Source: Cyrtodaria siliqua (taxonomy: Eukaryota; Mollusca; Bivalvia; Adapedonta; Hiatellidae). Taken from it: a DNA stretch of 64,000 nt. The translations under genes and the position numbers were made by a program. The DNA is taken from NCBI GenBank assembly GCA_037043455.1, contig JAWPHD010011427.1:1-64000 (forward strand), in the 5' to 3' direction. Position 1 is the first letter of the stretch. The number at the start of each line of letters is the position of its first letter. The notes below the pieces were generated by a model, which made no database searches, was not told the DNA's origin, and worked only from the letters and a program-made list of their open reading frames with translations. Of this stretch, positions 1-13,115 are shown piece by piece.

Positions 1-1333
1 CCTATAACCATATATGAACCCTTTATATCTATGTAAAACAGTACCTTCCTATAACCATATAATTATGAACCGTATAACTACCTACGTAGAACCATACCTT
101 CCTATGACCATATATGAACCCTGTGTATCTACATAGAACCATACCTTCCTACGACCATATATGAACCCTGTGTATCTACACAGAACCATACCATTCTATG
201 ACCATATATGAACCCTGCATATCTACGTAGAACCATACTTTCACATAACCATATATGAACCCTATATATATCTATATAGAAACATACCTTCCTATGACCA
301 TATATGAACTCTGTATATCTACGTAGAACCATACCTTCCTATAACCGTATATGAACCATGTATATGTACCTAGAGCCATACCTTCCTATAACCACACATG
401 AACCCTGCATATCTACATAGAACCATACCTTCACATAACCATATATGAACCCTATATATATCTATATAGAAACATACCTTCCTATGAGCATATATGAACC
501 CTGTATATCTGCGTAGAACCATACCTTCCTATAACCATAGATGAACCGTGTATAATTACCTCGAGCCATACCTTCCTATAACCACACATGAACCCTGTAT
601 TTCTACGTAGAGCCATACCGTCACATAACCATATGTGAACCCTATATGTATCTATGTAGAACCATACTTTCCTATGACCATATATGAACCATGTATATCT
701 ACGTAGAGCCATACCTTCCTATAACCATATATGAACCCTGTATATCTACCTAGAGCCATACCTTCCAATAACCATATTTGAACCTTGTATATCTACATAG
801 AACCATACCTTCCAAAAACCATATTTGCTGTATATCTACCTAGAGCCATACCTTCCCATAACCATCTGTGAACCTTATATATATATATCTGTGTTGAGCC
901 ATACCTTCCTATGACCATATATGAAAGCTATATATCTACATAGAACCATATCTTCCTATAACCATACCGGAAACCTGTATATCTGTCTACCTAGAACCAT
1001 AGGTTTATGAAATCAAATATAAACCGTATATCTATATAGAACCATATCTTCCTATAACCATACAGGAAACCTGTATATCTGTCTACCTAGAACCATACCT
1101 TTCTATAACCATATATAAACCCTGTGTATCTCCCTAGAGTCATACCATTCTGTAACCATATATGAACCCTGCATATCTACATAGAACCATACCTTCACAT
1201 AACCATATATGAACCCTATATATATCTGTATAGAAACATACCTTCCTATGACCATATATGAACCCTATATATCTACGTAGAACCATACCTTCCTATAACC
1301 ATATATGAACCGTGTATATCTACCTAGAGCCAT
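1..1333. repeat. 47-bp AT-rich satellite, left block
   Basis: Tandem array running off the left edge. Monomers of about 43-51 bp contain ACCATATATGAACCCTG, TATATCTACGTAGAACC and ATACCTTCCTATA. Each monomer carries the palindromes CATATATG and CTACGTAG. Variants swap TAGAACC for TAGAGCC and CCTTCCTATA for CTTTCACATA. Short ORFs on the minus strand are by-products of the repeat; I see no gene. Confidence 0.95.
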
Positions 1334-1480
1334 ATTGTAGCTTACTATAGTGGTGAAAATAATGTTCAGGTTATATGCTGCAGGGCCAGTGGTAAATTGG
1401 TAAGGGCGAGTAGCTTTTTGCATCCACTAGTCCTGCAGGGCAAGTGAATTTTTCCAAGTTGTTACACCCCTGCTATATGA
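1334..1480. other. Single-copy-looking insertion with an inverted repeat inside the 47-bp satellite
   Basis: About 145 bp unlike the flanking monomers. CTGCAGGGCCAGTGG near 1379-1393 is mirrored by CCACTAGTCCTGCAG near 1424-1438, giving an imperfect hairpin with a loop of about 30 nt. The satellite resumes directly on the right. This fits a small foldback insertion, but no target duplication could be fixed because the flanks are repetitive. Confidence 0.55.
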
Positions 1481-2895
1481 ACCCTATATATCTACGTAGC
1501 AACATATTTTCCTATAACCATATATGAACCCTGTATGTCTACCTAGAACCATTGCCTTCCTATAACCATATATGAACCCTGTATTTCTACCTAGAGCCAT
1601 ACCGTCACATAACCATATGAACCCTATATATATATCTATGTAGAACCATACCTTCCTATGACCATATTTGAACCCTGTATATCTACCTAGAAGCATACTT
1701 TCACATAACCATATATAAACCTTATATATATCTCGATGTAGAACCATACCTTCCTATGACCATATATCTACGTAGAACCATACCTTACTTTAACCATATA
1801 TCTACCTAGAATACTACGTTCCTATAACCATATATGAACCCTATATATCTACGTAGAACTATACATTTCTATAACCATAATTATATGAACCCTATATAGA
1901 ACCATACCTTCCTATAACCCTATATGAACCCTATATATCTAGGTAGAATCATATTTTCCTATAACCATAATTATATGAACCCTGTATGTCTACCTAGAAC
2001 CTTACCTTCCTATAACCACACTGTATATCTACGTAGAGCGATACCTTCCTATGACCACATATGAACCCTATATATCTACGTAGAATGATACCTTCCTATA
2101 ACCATATTGAAACCTATATATCTACGTAGAGCCATACCGTCACATAGACATATATACAGGGTTCATATATGGTTATGTAGAACCATACCTTCCTATGACC
2201 ATATATGAACCCTGTTCATCTACGTAGAACCATATCTTTCATTAACCATATCTGAACCCTGTATATCTACCTAGAGCCATACTTTCACATAACCATATAT
2301 GAACCTTATATATATCTCTATGTAGAGCCGTAGTTTCCAATGACCATATATCAACACTATATATCTACGTAGAACCATACCTTCATATGACCATATATGA
2401 ACCCTATATATCTACGTAGAACCATAGCTTGTACAAACATATATGAAACCCATCTAGCTAGAACCATACCTTCCTATAACCATATATGAACCCTATATGT
2501 CTACGTAGAACCATAGCTTCTACAAACATATATGAAACCCATATAGCTAGAACCATACCTTCCTATGACCATATATGAACCCTATATATCTACCTAGAAC
2601 CATACCTTCCTTTGACCATATATGAACGCTATATATCTACATAGAGCCATACCTTCCTTTGACCATATATGAACCCTATATATCTACATAGAGCCATACC
2701 TTCCTATGACCATATATGAACCCTATATATCAACCTAGGACCATATCTTTCTATGACCGTATATGAACCCTGTATAACTACATAGGACCATACCTTCTAA
2801 TAACCACATTTACTGTATATCTACCTAGAGCCATACCTTCACATAACCATATATGAACCTTATATATATCTCTATGTAGAACCAGATCTTCCTAT
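1481..2895. repeat. 47-bp AT-rich satellite, middle block
   Basis: Continuation of the same 47-bp family after the 1334-1480 insertion. Near 2440-2560 a subtype with GTACAAACATATATGAAACCC occurs twice. Around 2155-2175 a short piece reads in inverted orientation (GGGTTCATATATGG), a local inversion of one monomer. Confidence 0.9.
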
Positions 2896-3285
2896 AACCA
2901 TTGGTCACGGGGCAAAGAATAGGGCCACTGCAGATCCCTTTGGAGGGGTAGGCAGAGGGGTTGAATTCCCCCAAATTCATGTTCATTGATCATTTTTTGT
3001 TCATGTTCATTAAAGGTCTTCATCATGATCCCTGCATTGTTTCAGGTGCCATCTCGCTCGTATCAAAAGGGTAGTGGCAGAAAAACAATAAACGTGGCCC
3101 AGCGTAAATGGAGTTTCTACGATAGAGTTTGCAGCAACTCTGCAGTTCAGGGTGAGAAGGTTCTAGGCCCATTTTCCATATTTTATCTCGATGTATATGG
3201 AAGATGAGCCTGGCATGTTCAAGCCTGTTAGACGCGATATAACCTTTTCATGTGTTGGTGCGCCTTAAAACCCAATTCAGTTCAA
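2896..3285 (+). other. Insertion with a SINE/LINE-like 3' end inside the 47-bp satellite
   Basis: About 390 bp of non-satellite DNA. The right end (about 3225-3285) resembles non-LTR element tails common in invertebrates, with a GCGATATAACC block, then a CGCCTTAAAACCCA block, ending in AATTCAGTTCAATTC. An internal 73-codon ORF (2986-3207, +) starts in a short TTCATGTTCATT duplication and matches no family I recognise. I treat the whole as a probable retroposed fragment, not a gene. Confidence 0.4.
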
Positions 3286-4807
3286 TTCCTATAACCATAT
3301 ATGAACTCTATATATCTACGTAGAGCCATACCATCACATAACCATATGTGAACCCTATATATATATCTATGTAGAACCATACCTTTCTATGACCATATAT
3401 GAACCCTATATATCTACTTAGAGCCATACCGTCACATAACCAAATGTGAACCCTATATATATCGGTAGCACCATACCTTCCTATGATCATATATGAACCC
3501 TGTATATCTACGTAGAACCATACCTTCCTATAACCATGAACCCTGTGTATCTACCTAGAGCCTTACCTTCCTATAACCATGAACCCTGTATCAGCCATAC
3601 CTTAATTCCTATAACTATATATAAACCCTGTCCATCTATGTAGAACCATATCTTTCATTAACCATATTTGAACCCTGTATATCTCTACCTTGAGCCATAC
3701 TTTCACATAACTATATATGAACCTTATATATATCTCTATGTACAGCCATAGTTTCCAATGACCATATATGAACCCTATATATATATACGTAGAACTATAC
3801 CTTCCTATGAACCCTGTATATCTACATAGAGCCATACCTTCCTTTAACCATATATGAACCCTGTATATCTATGTAGAACGATATATGAACCCTATATATC
3901 TACATAGAGCCATATCTTCCTATAACCATAAATGAACCCTATATATCTACATAGAACCATACCTTTTAATTACCATATTTGAGCCCTGTATATCTACCTA
4001 GAACCTTACCTTTCTATAATGATATATGAACCCTATATATCTACGTAGAACAATACATTCCTATAAACATATACTCTACATAGAACCCTACCTTCTTATT
4101 ACCATATATGAACCCTGTATATCTGCATAGAACCATACCTTCATATAACCATCTATGAACACTGTATAACCTAGAAGCATACCTTCCTATAACCATATAT
4201 GAACCCTATATATCTATGTAGAACCATACCTGCCTAGAACCATATATGAACACTGTATAAGATTCTACCTAGAACCATACCTTCCTATAACCATATATTA
4301 ACCCTGTATATCTACATAGAACATATATTAACCCTTTATATCTACATAGAACTATACCTTCCTATGACCATATATGAACCCTGTACATCTGCGTAGAGCC
4401 ATACGTTCCTATAACCATATATGAACCCTATATATCTACGTAGAACCATACCTTTCTATAACCATATATCAACAGTATATATCTACCTATAGCCATACCT
4501 TCACAAAACCATAGATGATCCTATATATCTATGTAGAATCATACCTTCCTATAACCATAGATGAACCCTGTATATCAACGTAGAACCATACCTTCCTATA
4601 ACCATATATGAACTCTGTATATCTACAAAGAACCATACCTTCCTATGACCATATATGAACCAGAACAAAACCTTCCTATAACCATGTTTGAACCCTGTAT
4701 ATGTACCTTGAGCCATACCTTCCTTAGCCATATATGAACCCTGTATACGTAGAACCATCCCTATATGAACCGTGTATATCCATACTTAGAGCCATATCTT
4801 CCTATAA

Positions 4808-4855
<48 letters not shown>

Positions 4856-4945
4856 AGGTAGAACATGACTTTCAAAATGTATATCAGCGTAGAACATGAC
4901 TTCCTAAATGTATATCTGCGTAGAACATTACTTTCTGTAACCGTA
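3286..4945. repeat. 47-bp AT-rich satellite, right block
   Basis: Third block of the 47-bp family, more diverged than the first two, with many truncated monomers. It ends in three shorter units containing GTAGAACATGACTTTC-like sequence around 4856-4945. The ORFs here are repeat by-products. Confidence 0.88.
4810..4853. repeat. (AT)n microsatellite
   Basis: An uninterrupted AT dinucleotide run of about 22 units, nested in the degenerate right end of the 47-bp satellite. Confidence 0.95.
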
Positions 4946-5912
4946 TATTACTAATACACTATGTTACTAATACACCATGTTCCTGGATCCGACCCTATTT
5001 GCGTACATGTGCATGTATTAGGAAAGTTGACATAGGGTTTTGCCAGGGGATTTTGTGGGAATCTTGCCAGAATATTTGTTTTGACTTATATAAATACGTG
5101 TTGAAGCTTGTACAAAATGGAATTACATTGGGTGTGTTCTTTTTGGGTGTCTTAAAAACTGCCTCGTCGATTTCTTTAACCCAGAAATGCCACCATGTGA
5201 TGGTATACCACAGACCTAATACATAAGAGCTGTATATGTTTAGTGCTGCCATAGATTGAACTCGGTCAAGTATTTCAGTCAGTTAAACCATGTTGAGATG
5301 ATGGTGTTGCTTAATATCTGAATATCATTTTTTTTAAAGGGACTCGCAGCAATCTTGATTCTTTTAAAGCCCATAATTTCTTTAATTTTATACAAGCAGG
5401 TTTAAAGTTTAAATGATACTAGATAAATATAATAAAGTGCTAATTTAACTTCAAGAATGCTGCATGTCCCATCAACTGATAAACTTACCATTCTAAAATC
5501 AGGTGTATTATATATAATATAATATATATACGCCATTAAAAATGCAAGTTTTTTTATTTTATGTTTCGATTGCATAATTCCGATTTTACTTCTTTCAATA
5601 CATGTATTTGATCGGTCACCAGATTTATAGGGAATGTGGATAATTTCTATTACTTGTACATAACACTACAATCGATCTTGGAAATAAACACAACATAAAA
5701 AAACTTGCACTTTTAATAACATTAAGTATATGTATACTCAAATTTGGTTAATTGTCGGGACCCTTATATACTCTCCATATGATATATAAAGCGAATATTG
5801 GGCAAAAATACAAATCCTACGTCCAAGAGAATTCGATAGTGTAGGCGATGCAACTGTTCGAAAACAATTATTGGATCTTGGACCCAACAACTGAATTTGA
5901 CCAAGCAATTGA
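4946..5912. other. Unique AT-rich DNA, no gene recognised
   Basis: No repeat periodicity. Overlapping small ORFs on both strands at about 4995-5252 (75-85 codons) match nothing I recognise and lack splice or start context. ATATA-rich patches lie near 5508-5530. I see no RNA gene. Confidence 0.6.
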
Positions 5913-6502
5913 GTATGGTGGCATATTTCTGCCAGGAGATAGCTAGATAATTTATCGTGTATTTTTCGCGATAATGTTACTTTTTTTCTTTGATGTTCAA
6001 CAATTTTATCTTAACAAAACTTGCTGCGATACTGCTCTCTTCTGTCATCACGTTAGCACAATAGTTAACGCGGTAAGAATTATCTTAAACATTTGAAATT
6101 TATTTTGTTTTCGTAATAATTATGACTATTTATCAGAAAATTCACATTACTAACGCGTAAATATTTATAGTTAACTCAATAACATTATTTATCGTGAAAC
6201 CAGAACTATCATGATCAGTAGTATCGCGGCATTTTAACTAGATAACTGAGAGATTTTCGTGACAATTCAGTTACTATCTCGAAGAAAGCATGATACAGGT
6301 ATCGCGATAATTCGGTAGAAACCAGAATCATGATGGCAGAAGTGGGAATTAGCGTGGCATTTAACATGATAAAGAATTTGAGAGAGTTTTATCTTACAAA
6401 TTTTATAAGATTTTCTCGAAATTCATTATCTCGAAAAATACATGGCACTATCTCGAAATAATCACGATAATTATCTGTCAAGGCAGAAATATTCCACCAT
6501 AA
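5913..6502. mobile_element. MITE-like element with about 20-bp terminal inverted repeats
   Basis: The left terminus at 5914 reads TATGGTGGCATATTTCTGCC. The right terminus at 6482-6501 reads GGCAGAAATATTCCACCATA, which is its reverse complement with one mismatch. The interior (about 550 bp) is non-coding and rich in TCTCGAAA and CGATAAT words. TA lies at both outer edges, so a TA target duplication is possible. The flanks also share GGACCCAACAA (about 5879 and 6508), which may be older duplication. No transposase is encoded. Confidence 0.7.
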
Positions 6503-7290
6503 GTAAGGACCCAACAATCGCTTCTGAGATTTATTAAAGCCGGACAAGTGACCAAGTTTAAAACTATATATATATATATATATGTATATATACTCAGTTG
6601 CAAAAGAAACAGGACATTTTGAAAATGTTTACTTTACACCCTATCCACTTTACACCCTATCCTTTTTATGAAGCGACAGTCAGTTTAATGATTCAACCTA
6701 TTGAAAAACAAATGACGATATATGACAGTCCAGACATGGTACTCATTGTAGCCATAAAGGCATAACTTGAATGATTGAATTATATGTTATAAAGTTCTCT
6801 TTTGTACATTAAGTGAGGTATAATGTTCCATTAACACATATTCCGTCATATTTTGATATTGAAACACATTGTTAGGCTGATTGTAATGTTTTGTGCGTAC
6901 ACTTACACTGAAATAAAATGTGTGGTTTTACAGAAACAATCATTACCTAGTATGTAAATAAAGTTTTGAATATTGTGTTTATTCATTCATGCAGTGCTGC
7001 CAGCCAAGCTGAGGTGCACCGAGGCACTTGCTGAGTTGTTTTGTTTGACCGATTATCAGTAACATAAACAGAAATAATGTAGCTATGTAGCTATGTAGTG
7101 TGGGAGTGATGATTTGCCTTGGTGTTTTTTAAAGCCTGGCTACAGCACTGTCATGCCACCATTTTAGTCGGTACAATGATGTATGTCCATCCTTGCTTTC
7201 ACTTTTAAAAGTAGGTCAGCAAAGATACATGATACATAGAAATAGATACAAACACAGAAACATACAGGTACATACATCATACATCATACA
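6503..7290. other. Unique DNA with a short (TA)n tract
   Basis: A TA-rich tract lies at 6565-6592. The rest is single-copy looking; GTAGCTAT repeats three times near 7079-7097. No coding potential is recognised. Confidence 0.6.
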
Positions 7291-7835
7291 TATACTGAAA
7301 GGAAAAAGAAATGCAGGGTGCGTATTTCCACTATATATTGCATATACTGCACACTTAATTCCATATATATTCCAAGGAAATAACATCTTCGGATTTCCTT
7401 GGAATAGTTTTTTTTTTTTACAAAACATCTTGGGATTTCCTTGGAATATATATGGAATTAAGTGTGCAGTATATGCAATATATAGTGATTAAAACGTCTA
7501 CAACATCACAGTTGTGTCCTTTCTCTCAGTACACGTAACAAGAAATTCATACATGCTGAAGTTCCTCTTTGAAAAATTGAGCCAATTCAATAATGTATTT
7601 AATGTTAAGTGATTGCAACATTTAAAGCCTCAGTTTGCTCACCTGCTTAAGCCAAATGCGCATTCTGACGATAATGAAACTTTAAAGGGATAACCATTGG
7701 TGTGTTCAGTGCTGTTTAAACCTTCTAAACGGACAGGCCTAATGTCGCCCTGTACCATTCGATTAGCAGTAGCATATTAAACATACAATATATAGCGGAA
7801 ATACGCACCCTGCGCTTCTTTTTCCTTTCAGTATA
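7291..7835. mobile_element. TACTGAAAG-type MITE, internally rearranged copy
   Basis: The left end TATACTGAAAGGAAAAAGAA (7291) and the right end TTCTTTTTCCTTTCAGTATA (ending 7835) are inverted repeats. Just inside both lies the GCAGGGTGCGTATTTCC / GGAAATACGCACCCTGC pair. The body shares GATTAAAACGTCTACAAC and TCACAGTTGTGTCCTTTC with the copies near 17140, 20440 and 21520. Unlike them, it contains an extra terminal segment in inverted orientation (arms 7329-7381 and 7435-7487). Non-coding; presumably mobilised by a transposase elsewhere. Confidence 0.8.
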
Positions 7836-7894
7836 CATAGATATAAAGATACATATATTAGATGTTTGTAGGGGAGTGGGGGAGACGAGGGGAG

Positions 7895-10800
7895 GCAACT
7901 CCTTTTTTCTCGGTTGGGGGAATTAAGGGAAGCAATTCCTTTATCAGGGGAATTAACTCCTTTTTATCAAGGGAAGTAATTCGTTTTTTATCAAGGGAAA
8001 TAATTCCTTTTATCAGGGGATATCACTCCTTTTTATCAAGGGAATTACTTTTTATCAAGGGAAGTTATTCTTTTTATCAAGGGAAGTAATTCCTTTTTAT
8101 CAGGGGAAATAACTCCTTTTTTCAGGGGAGGTAACAATTTATCAGGAATTAACTCCCTTTTTATCAAGGGAAGTAATTCCTTTTTATCAGGGGAGGTAAC
8201 TCCTTTTTATCAAGGGAAGCAATTTGTTTTTTATCAAGGGAAGTAACTACTTTTTGTCAGGGGAGGCAATAACTTGTCCGGGGAAATAACTCCTTTTTAT
8301 CAGGGGAGGTAACAACATTTTATCAGGGGAGATAACTGATTTTTTATCAAGGGAAGTAACTCCTATTTGTCAGGGAAGGTAACTCCTATCAGGGGAGACA
8401 AATATTTTTTATCAAGGGAAATAACTCCCTTATGTCAGGGGAGGTAACTCCTTTTTATCAGGGGAGATAACTGATTTTTTTATCAGGGGAGATAACTGAT
8501 TTTTTATCAAGGGAAATAACTCCCTATTGTCAGGCGAGGTAACTCCTTTTTAGCAAGGGAAGTAACTGCATTTTGTCAGGGGAGGCAACTCCTTTTTATC
8601 AGGGGAGATAACTGATTTTTATCAAGGGAAGTAACTGCTTTTTATCAAGGGAAGTAACTCTTATTTGTCAGGGGAGGTAACTGCTTCTTATCAAGGGAAG
8701 TAACTCCTTTTTAGCAAGGGAAGTAACTCCATTTTGTCAGGGGAAATAACTGATTTTTTATCAAGGGAAGTAATTCCTTTTTATCAGGGGAGATAACTGA
8801 TTTTTATCAAGGGAAGTAACTCCATTTTTCAGGGGAGGTAACTCCTTTTTGTCAGGGGAGGCAACTCCTTTTTATCAGGGGAGATAACTGATTTTTTATC
8901 CTGGAAGTAACTCCTATTTATCAAGGGAAGTAATTCCTTTTTATCAGGGGAGATAACTCCTTTTTAGCAAGGGAAGTAACTGCTTTTTATCAAGGGAAGT
9001 AACTCCTTTTTATCAAGGGAAGTAACTCCATTTTTCAGGGGAGGTAACTCCTTTTGTCAGGGGAGGCAACTCCTTTTTATCAGGGGAGATAACTGATTTT
9101 TTATCAAGGTAATTCCTTTTTATCAGGGGAGATAACTGATTTTTTATCAAGGGAAATAACTCCCTATTGTCAGGGGAGGTAACTCCTTTTTATCAAGGGA
9201 AGTAACTGCATTTTTCAGGGGAGGTAACTCCTTTTTGTCAGGGGAGGCAACTCCATTTTATCAGGGGAGATAACTGATTTTTTATCAAGGGAAGTAACTC
9301 CTATTTGTCAGGGGAGGTAACTCCTTTTTAACAAGGGAAGTAACTGCTTTTTATCAAGGGAAGTAACTCTTACTTGTCAGGGGAGGTAACTGCTTTTTAG
9401 CAAGGGAAGTAACTGCTTCTTATCAAGGGAAGTAACTCCTTTTTAGCAAGGGAAGTAACTCCTTTTTATCAAGGGAAGTAACTGCTTTTTATCAAGAAAA
9501 GTAACTCCATTTTTCAGGGGAGGTAACTCCTATTTGTCAGGGGAGGTAACTCCTTTTTATCAAGGGAAGTAACTGCTTTTTATCAAGAGAAGTAACTCCA
9601 TTTTTCAGGGGAGGTAACTCCTATTTGTCAGGGGAGGTAACTCCTTTTTAGCAAGGGAAATAACTGCTTTTTAATCAAGGGAGGTAACTCCTTTTTGTCA
9701 GGGGAGGCAACTCCTTTTTATCAGGGGAGATAACTGATTTTTTATCAAGGGAAGTAACTCCTATTTGTCAGGGGAGGTAACTCCTTTTTATCAAGGGAAA
9801 TAACTCCCTATTGTCAGGGGAGGTAACTCCTTTTTATCAAGGAAGTAACTGCATTTTTCAGGGGAGGTAACTCCTTTTTGTCAGGGGAGGCAACTCCATT
9901 TTATCAGGGGAGATAACTGATTTTTTATCAAGGGAAGTAACTCCTATTTGTCAGGGGAGGTAACTCCTTTTTAACAAGGGAAGTAACTGCTTTTTATCAA
10001 GGGAAGTAACTCTTACTTGTCAGGGGAGGTAACTGCTTTTTAGCAAGGGAAGTAACTGCTTCTTATCAAGGGAAGTAACTCCTTTTTATCAAGGGAAGTA
10101 ACTGCATTTTATCAAGAGAAGTAACTCCATTTTTCAGGGGAGGTAACTCCTATTTGTCAGGGGAGGTAACTCCTTTTTAGCAAGGGAAATAACTGCTTTT
10201 TAATCAAGGGAAGTAACTCCATTTTTCAGGGGAGGTAACTCCTTTTTGTCAGGGGAGGCAACTCCTTTTTATCAGGGGAGATAACTGATTTTTTATCAAG
10301 GGAAGTAATTCCTTTTTATCAGGGGAGATAACTCCTTTTTAGCAAGGGAAGTAACTGCTTTTTATCAAGGGAAGTAACTCCATTTTTCAGGGGAAGTAAC
10401 TCCTTTTTATCAAGGGAAGTAACTCCATTTTTCAGGAGAGGTAAGTCCTTTTTGTCAGGGGAGATAACTGATTTTTTATCAATGGAAGTAACTCCTATTT
10501 AGCAAGGGTAGTAACTGCTTTTTATCAAGGGAAGTAACTCCTTTTTTCAGGGGAGGTAACTCCTGTTTGTCAGGGGAGGCAACTCCTTTTTATCAGGGGA
10601 GATAACTGATGTTTTATCAAGGTAATTCCTTTTTATCAGGGGAGATAACTGATTTTTTATCAAGGGAAATAACTCCCTATTGTCAGGGGAGGTAACTCCT
10701 TTTTATCAAGGGAAGTAACTGCATTTTTCAGGGGAGGTAACTCCTTTTTGTCAGGGGAGGCAACTCCTTTTTATCAGGGGAGATAACTGATTTTTTATTA

Positions 10801-12021
10801 AGGGAAGTAACTCCTTTTTAACAAGGGAAGTAACTGCTTTTTATCAAGGGAAGTAACTCTTACTTGTCAGGGGAGGTAACTGCTTTTTATCAAGGGAAGT
10901 AACTGCATTTTATCAGGGGAGATAACTGATTTTTTATCAAGGGAAGTAACTCCTATTTGTCAGGGGAGGTAACTCCTTTTTAACAAGGGAAGTAACTGCT
11001 TTTTATCAAGGGAAATAACTCCCTATTGTCAGGGGAGGTAACTCCTTTTTATCAAGGGAAGTAACTGCATTTTTCAGGGGAGGTAACTTCATTTTATCAG
11101 GGGAGATAACTGATTTTTTATCAAGGGAAGTAACTCCTATTTGTCAGGGGAGGTTACTCCTTTTTAACAAGGGAAGTAACTGCTTTTTATCAAGGGAAGT
11201 AACTCTTACTTGTCAGGGGAGGTAACTGCTTTTTAGCAAGGGAAGTAACTCCTTTTTATCAAGGGAAGTAACTGCTTTTTATCAAGAGAAGTAACTCCAT
11301 TTTTCAGGGGAGGTAACTCCTTTTTGTCAGGGGAGGCAACTCCTTTTTATCAGGGGAGATAACTGATTTTTTATCAAGGGAAATAACTCCCTATTGTCAG
11401 GGGAGGTAACTCCTTTTTATCAAGGGAAGTAACTGCATTTTTCAGGAGAGGTAAGTGCTTTTTGTCAGGGGAGATAACTGATTTTTTATCAAGGGAATTA
11501 ACTGCTTTTTATCAAGAGAAGTAACTGCTTCTTATCAAGGGAAGTAACTCCTTTTTATCAAGGGAAGTAACTCCATTTTGTCAGGGGAGGCAACTCCTTT
11601 TTATCAGGGGAGATAACTGATTTTTTATCAATGGAAGTAACTCCTATTTATCAAGGGAAGTAATTCCTTTTTATCAGGGGAGATAACTCCTTTTTAGCAA
11701 GGGAAGTAACTGCTTTTTATCAAGTTAAGTAACTCCTTTTTATCAAGGGAAGTAACTCCATTTTGTCAGGGGAGGCAACTCCTTTTTATCAGGGGAGATA
11801 ACTGATTTTTTATCAAGGTAATTCCTTTTTATCAGGGGAGATAACTGATTTTTTATCAAGGGAAATAACTCCCTATTGTCAGGGGAGGTAACTCCTTTTT
11901 ATCAAGGGAAATAACTGCATTTTTCAGGAGAGGTAACTCCTTTCTATCAGGGGATATAACTGATTTTTTATCAAGGGAAGTAATTCCTTTTTATCAGGGG
12001 AGATAACTGAATTTTTATCAA
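7895..12021. repeat. 23-24 bp satellite (GGGAGGTAACTCC type), main block
   Basis: Roughly 170 tandem monomers alternating TTTTTATCAAGGGAAGTAAC and TTTTGTCAGGGGAGGTAACT cores. Each has a small internal dyad GGAG/CTCC around GTAA. Longer blocks recur with the same order of variants at about 9148, 9793, 10660 and 11005, showing higher-order duplication. The ORF at 7862-8089 is a repeat by-product. Confidence 0.95.
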
Positions 12022-12332
12022 GAGAACATTCGCATCATCTCGTACACTGCTTCGCAGCATGACTCGAATGTAATACGCAGGTTTCCATATTGGTTACGTC
12101 ATACTAGCGTGATGCGCGTCAGATTCCCGCCAAAACGAATTTGCATTCACAATCAAAGTTATCTTCAACATTTTGCAATGTCATTTAGCCGATTGCTCCA
12201 TCTATAGTTTATTTACGTGAAAGTAGTGATAAAACCTTCATCTGTGTTGTAAATAACAAATACGCAACGCAAATCGTACATCAACACGTGTGGCAGGCGG
12301 CCATACTGTTTATGTAGCAACAGTGCACTATT
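12022..12332. mobile_element. Dispersed non-coding element, copy 1
   Basis: About 310 bp nearly identical to 13722-14030. It starts with CATTCGCATCATCTCG and includes TTACGTCATACTAGCGTGA and TTCCCGCCAAAACGAATT. It ends abruptly at GCAACAGTGCACTA, where the satellite resumes. CpG-rich words contrast with the surrounding repeat. No ORF. Probably a TE fragment; the class is unknown. Confidence 0.6.
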
Positions 12333-13115
12333 TGTCAGGGGAGGTAACAACTTTTCAGGGGAAATAACTCCTTTTTATCAAAGAAAGTAATTCGTTTTTT
12401 ATCAAGGGAAGTAATTCCGTTTTGTCATGGGAGGCAACTCGGTTTTTTATCAGGGGAGATAACTGAATAAGAAGTCTAGGGAGTAATTCCTTTTTATCAG
12501 GGTAGGTAACTCGTTGATAACTCTATTTTCTCAAGGGAAGTAATTCCATTTTTTCAGGGGAAGTAACCCTTTTTTTATCAAGGGAAGTAATTCCTTTTTA
12601 TCAGGGTAGGTAACTCGTTGATAACTCCTTTTTATCAAGGGAAGTAATTCCGTTTTATCAGGGTAGGTAACTCGTTGATAACTCTTTTTTATCAAGGGAA
12701 GTCATTCCATTTTGTTAGGGAAGGTAACTCCTTTTTATCAAGGGAAGTAATTCCGTTTTGTCAAAGGAAGTAACAACTTTTCAGGGGAAATAACTCTTTT
12801 TATCAGGGAAATATTACCTTATTGTCTTGGGAGGTAAATCGTTTTTGTCAGTGGAGGTAACTTATCAGGGGAAGTAACTCCATTTTATCAAGAAAAGTAA
12901 TTCCGTTTGTCATAACTCGATTTTGTCATGGGAGGTAACAACTTCTTATCGCGGGAAATAACTGCTTTTTTATCAAGGTAACTTTTATAACTCCTTGTTT
13001 TCAAAGAAAGTAATTCCTTTGTCAAGAGAGGTAACCCCTTTTTGTCAGTGGAGGTAATAACTGCCTATCAGGGGAAATAACTGCTTTTTTTATCAAGGTA
13101 ACTTTTATAACTTAT
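12333..13115. repeat. 23-24 bp satellite, degenerate block
   Basis: The same family as 7895-12021 but with more indels. A local subtype, GGGTAGGTAACTCGTTGATA, occurs three times (about 12502-12680). Confidence 0.85.

Noticed and set aside
2986..3207. 73-codon plus-strand ORF as a gene
   Set aside because: It lies in an insertion with a retroelement-like tail inside a satellite, and no domain or splice context supports it.
4995..5252. Overlapping 75- and 85-codon ORFs on opposite strands
   Set aside because: Both are short, overlap each other fully and resemble nothing recognised. Length is compatible with chance in this composition.
6565..6620. Tc1/mariner end (TATACTCAGTTGCAAAAG) after the TA tract
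   Set aside because: No matching inverted end was found downstream, so an element cannot be supported.
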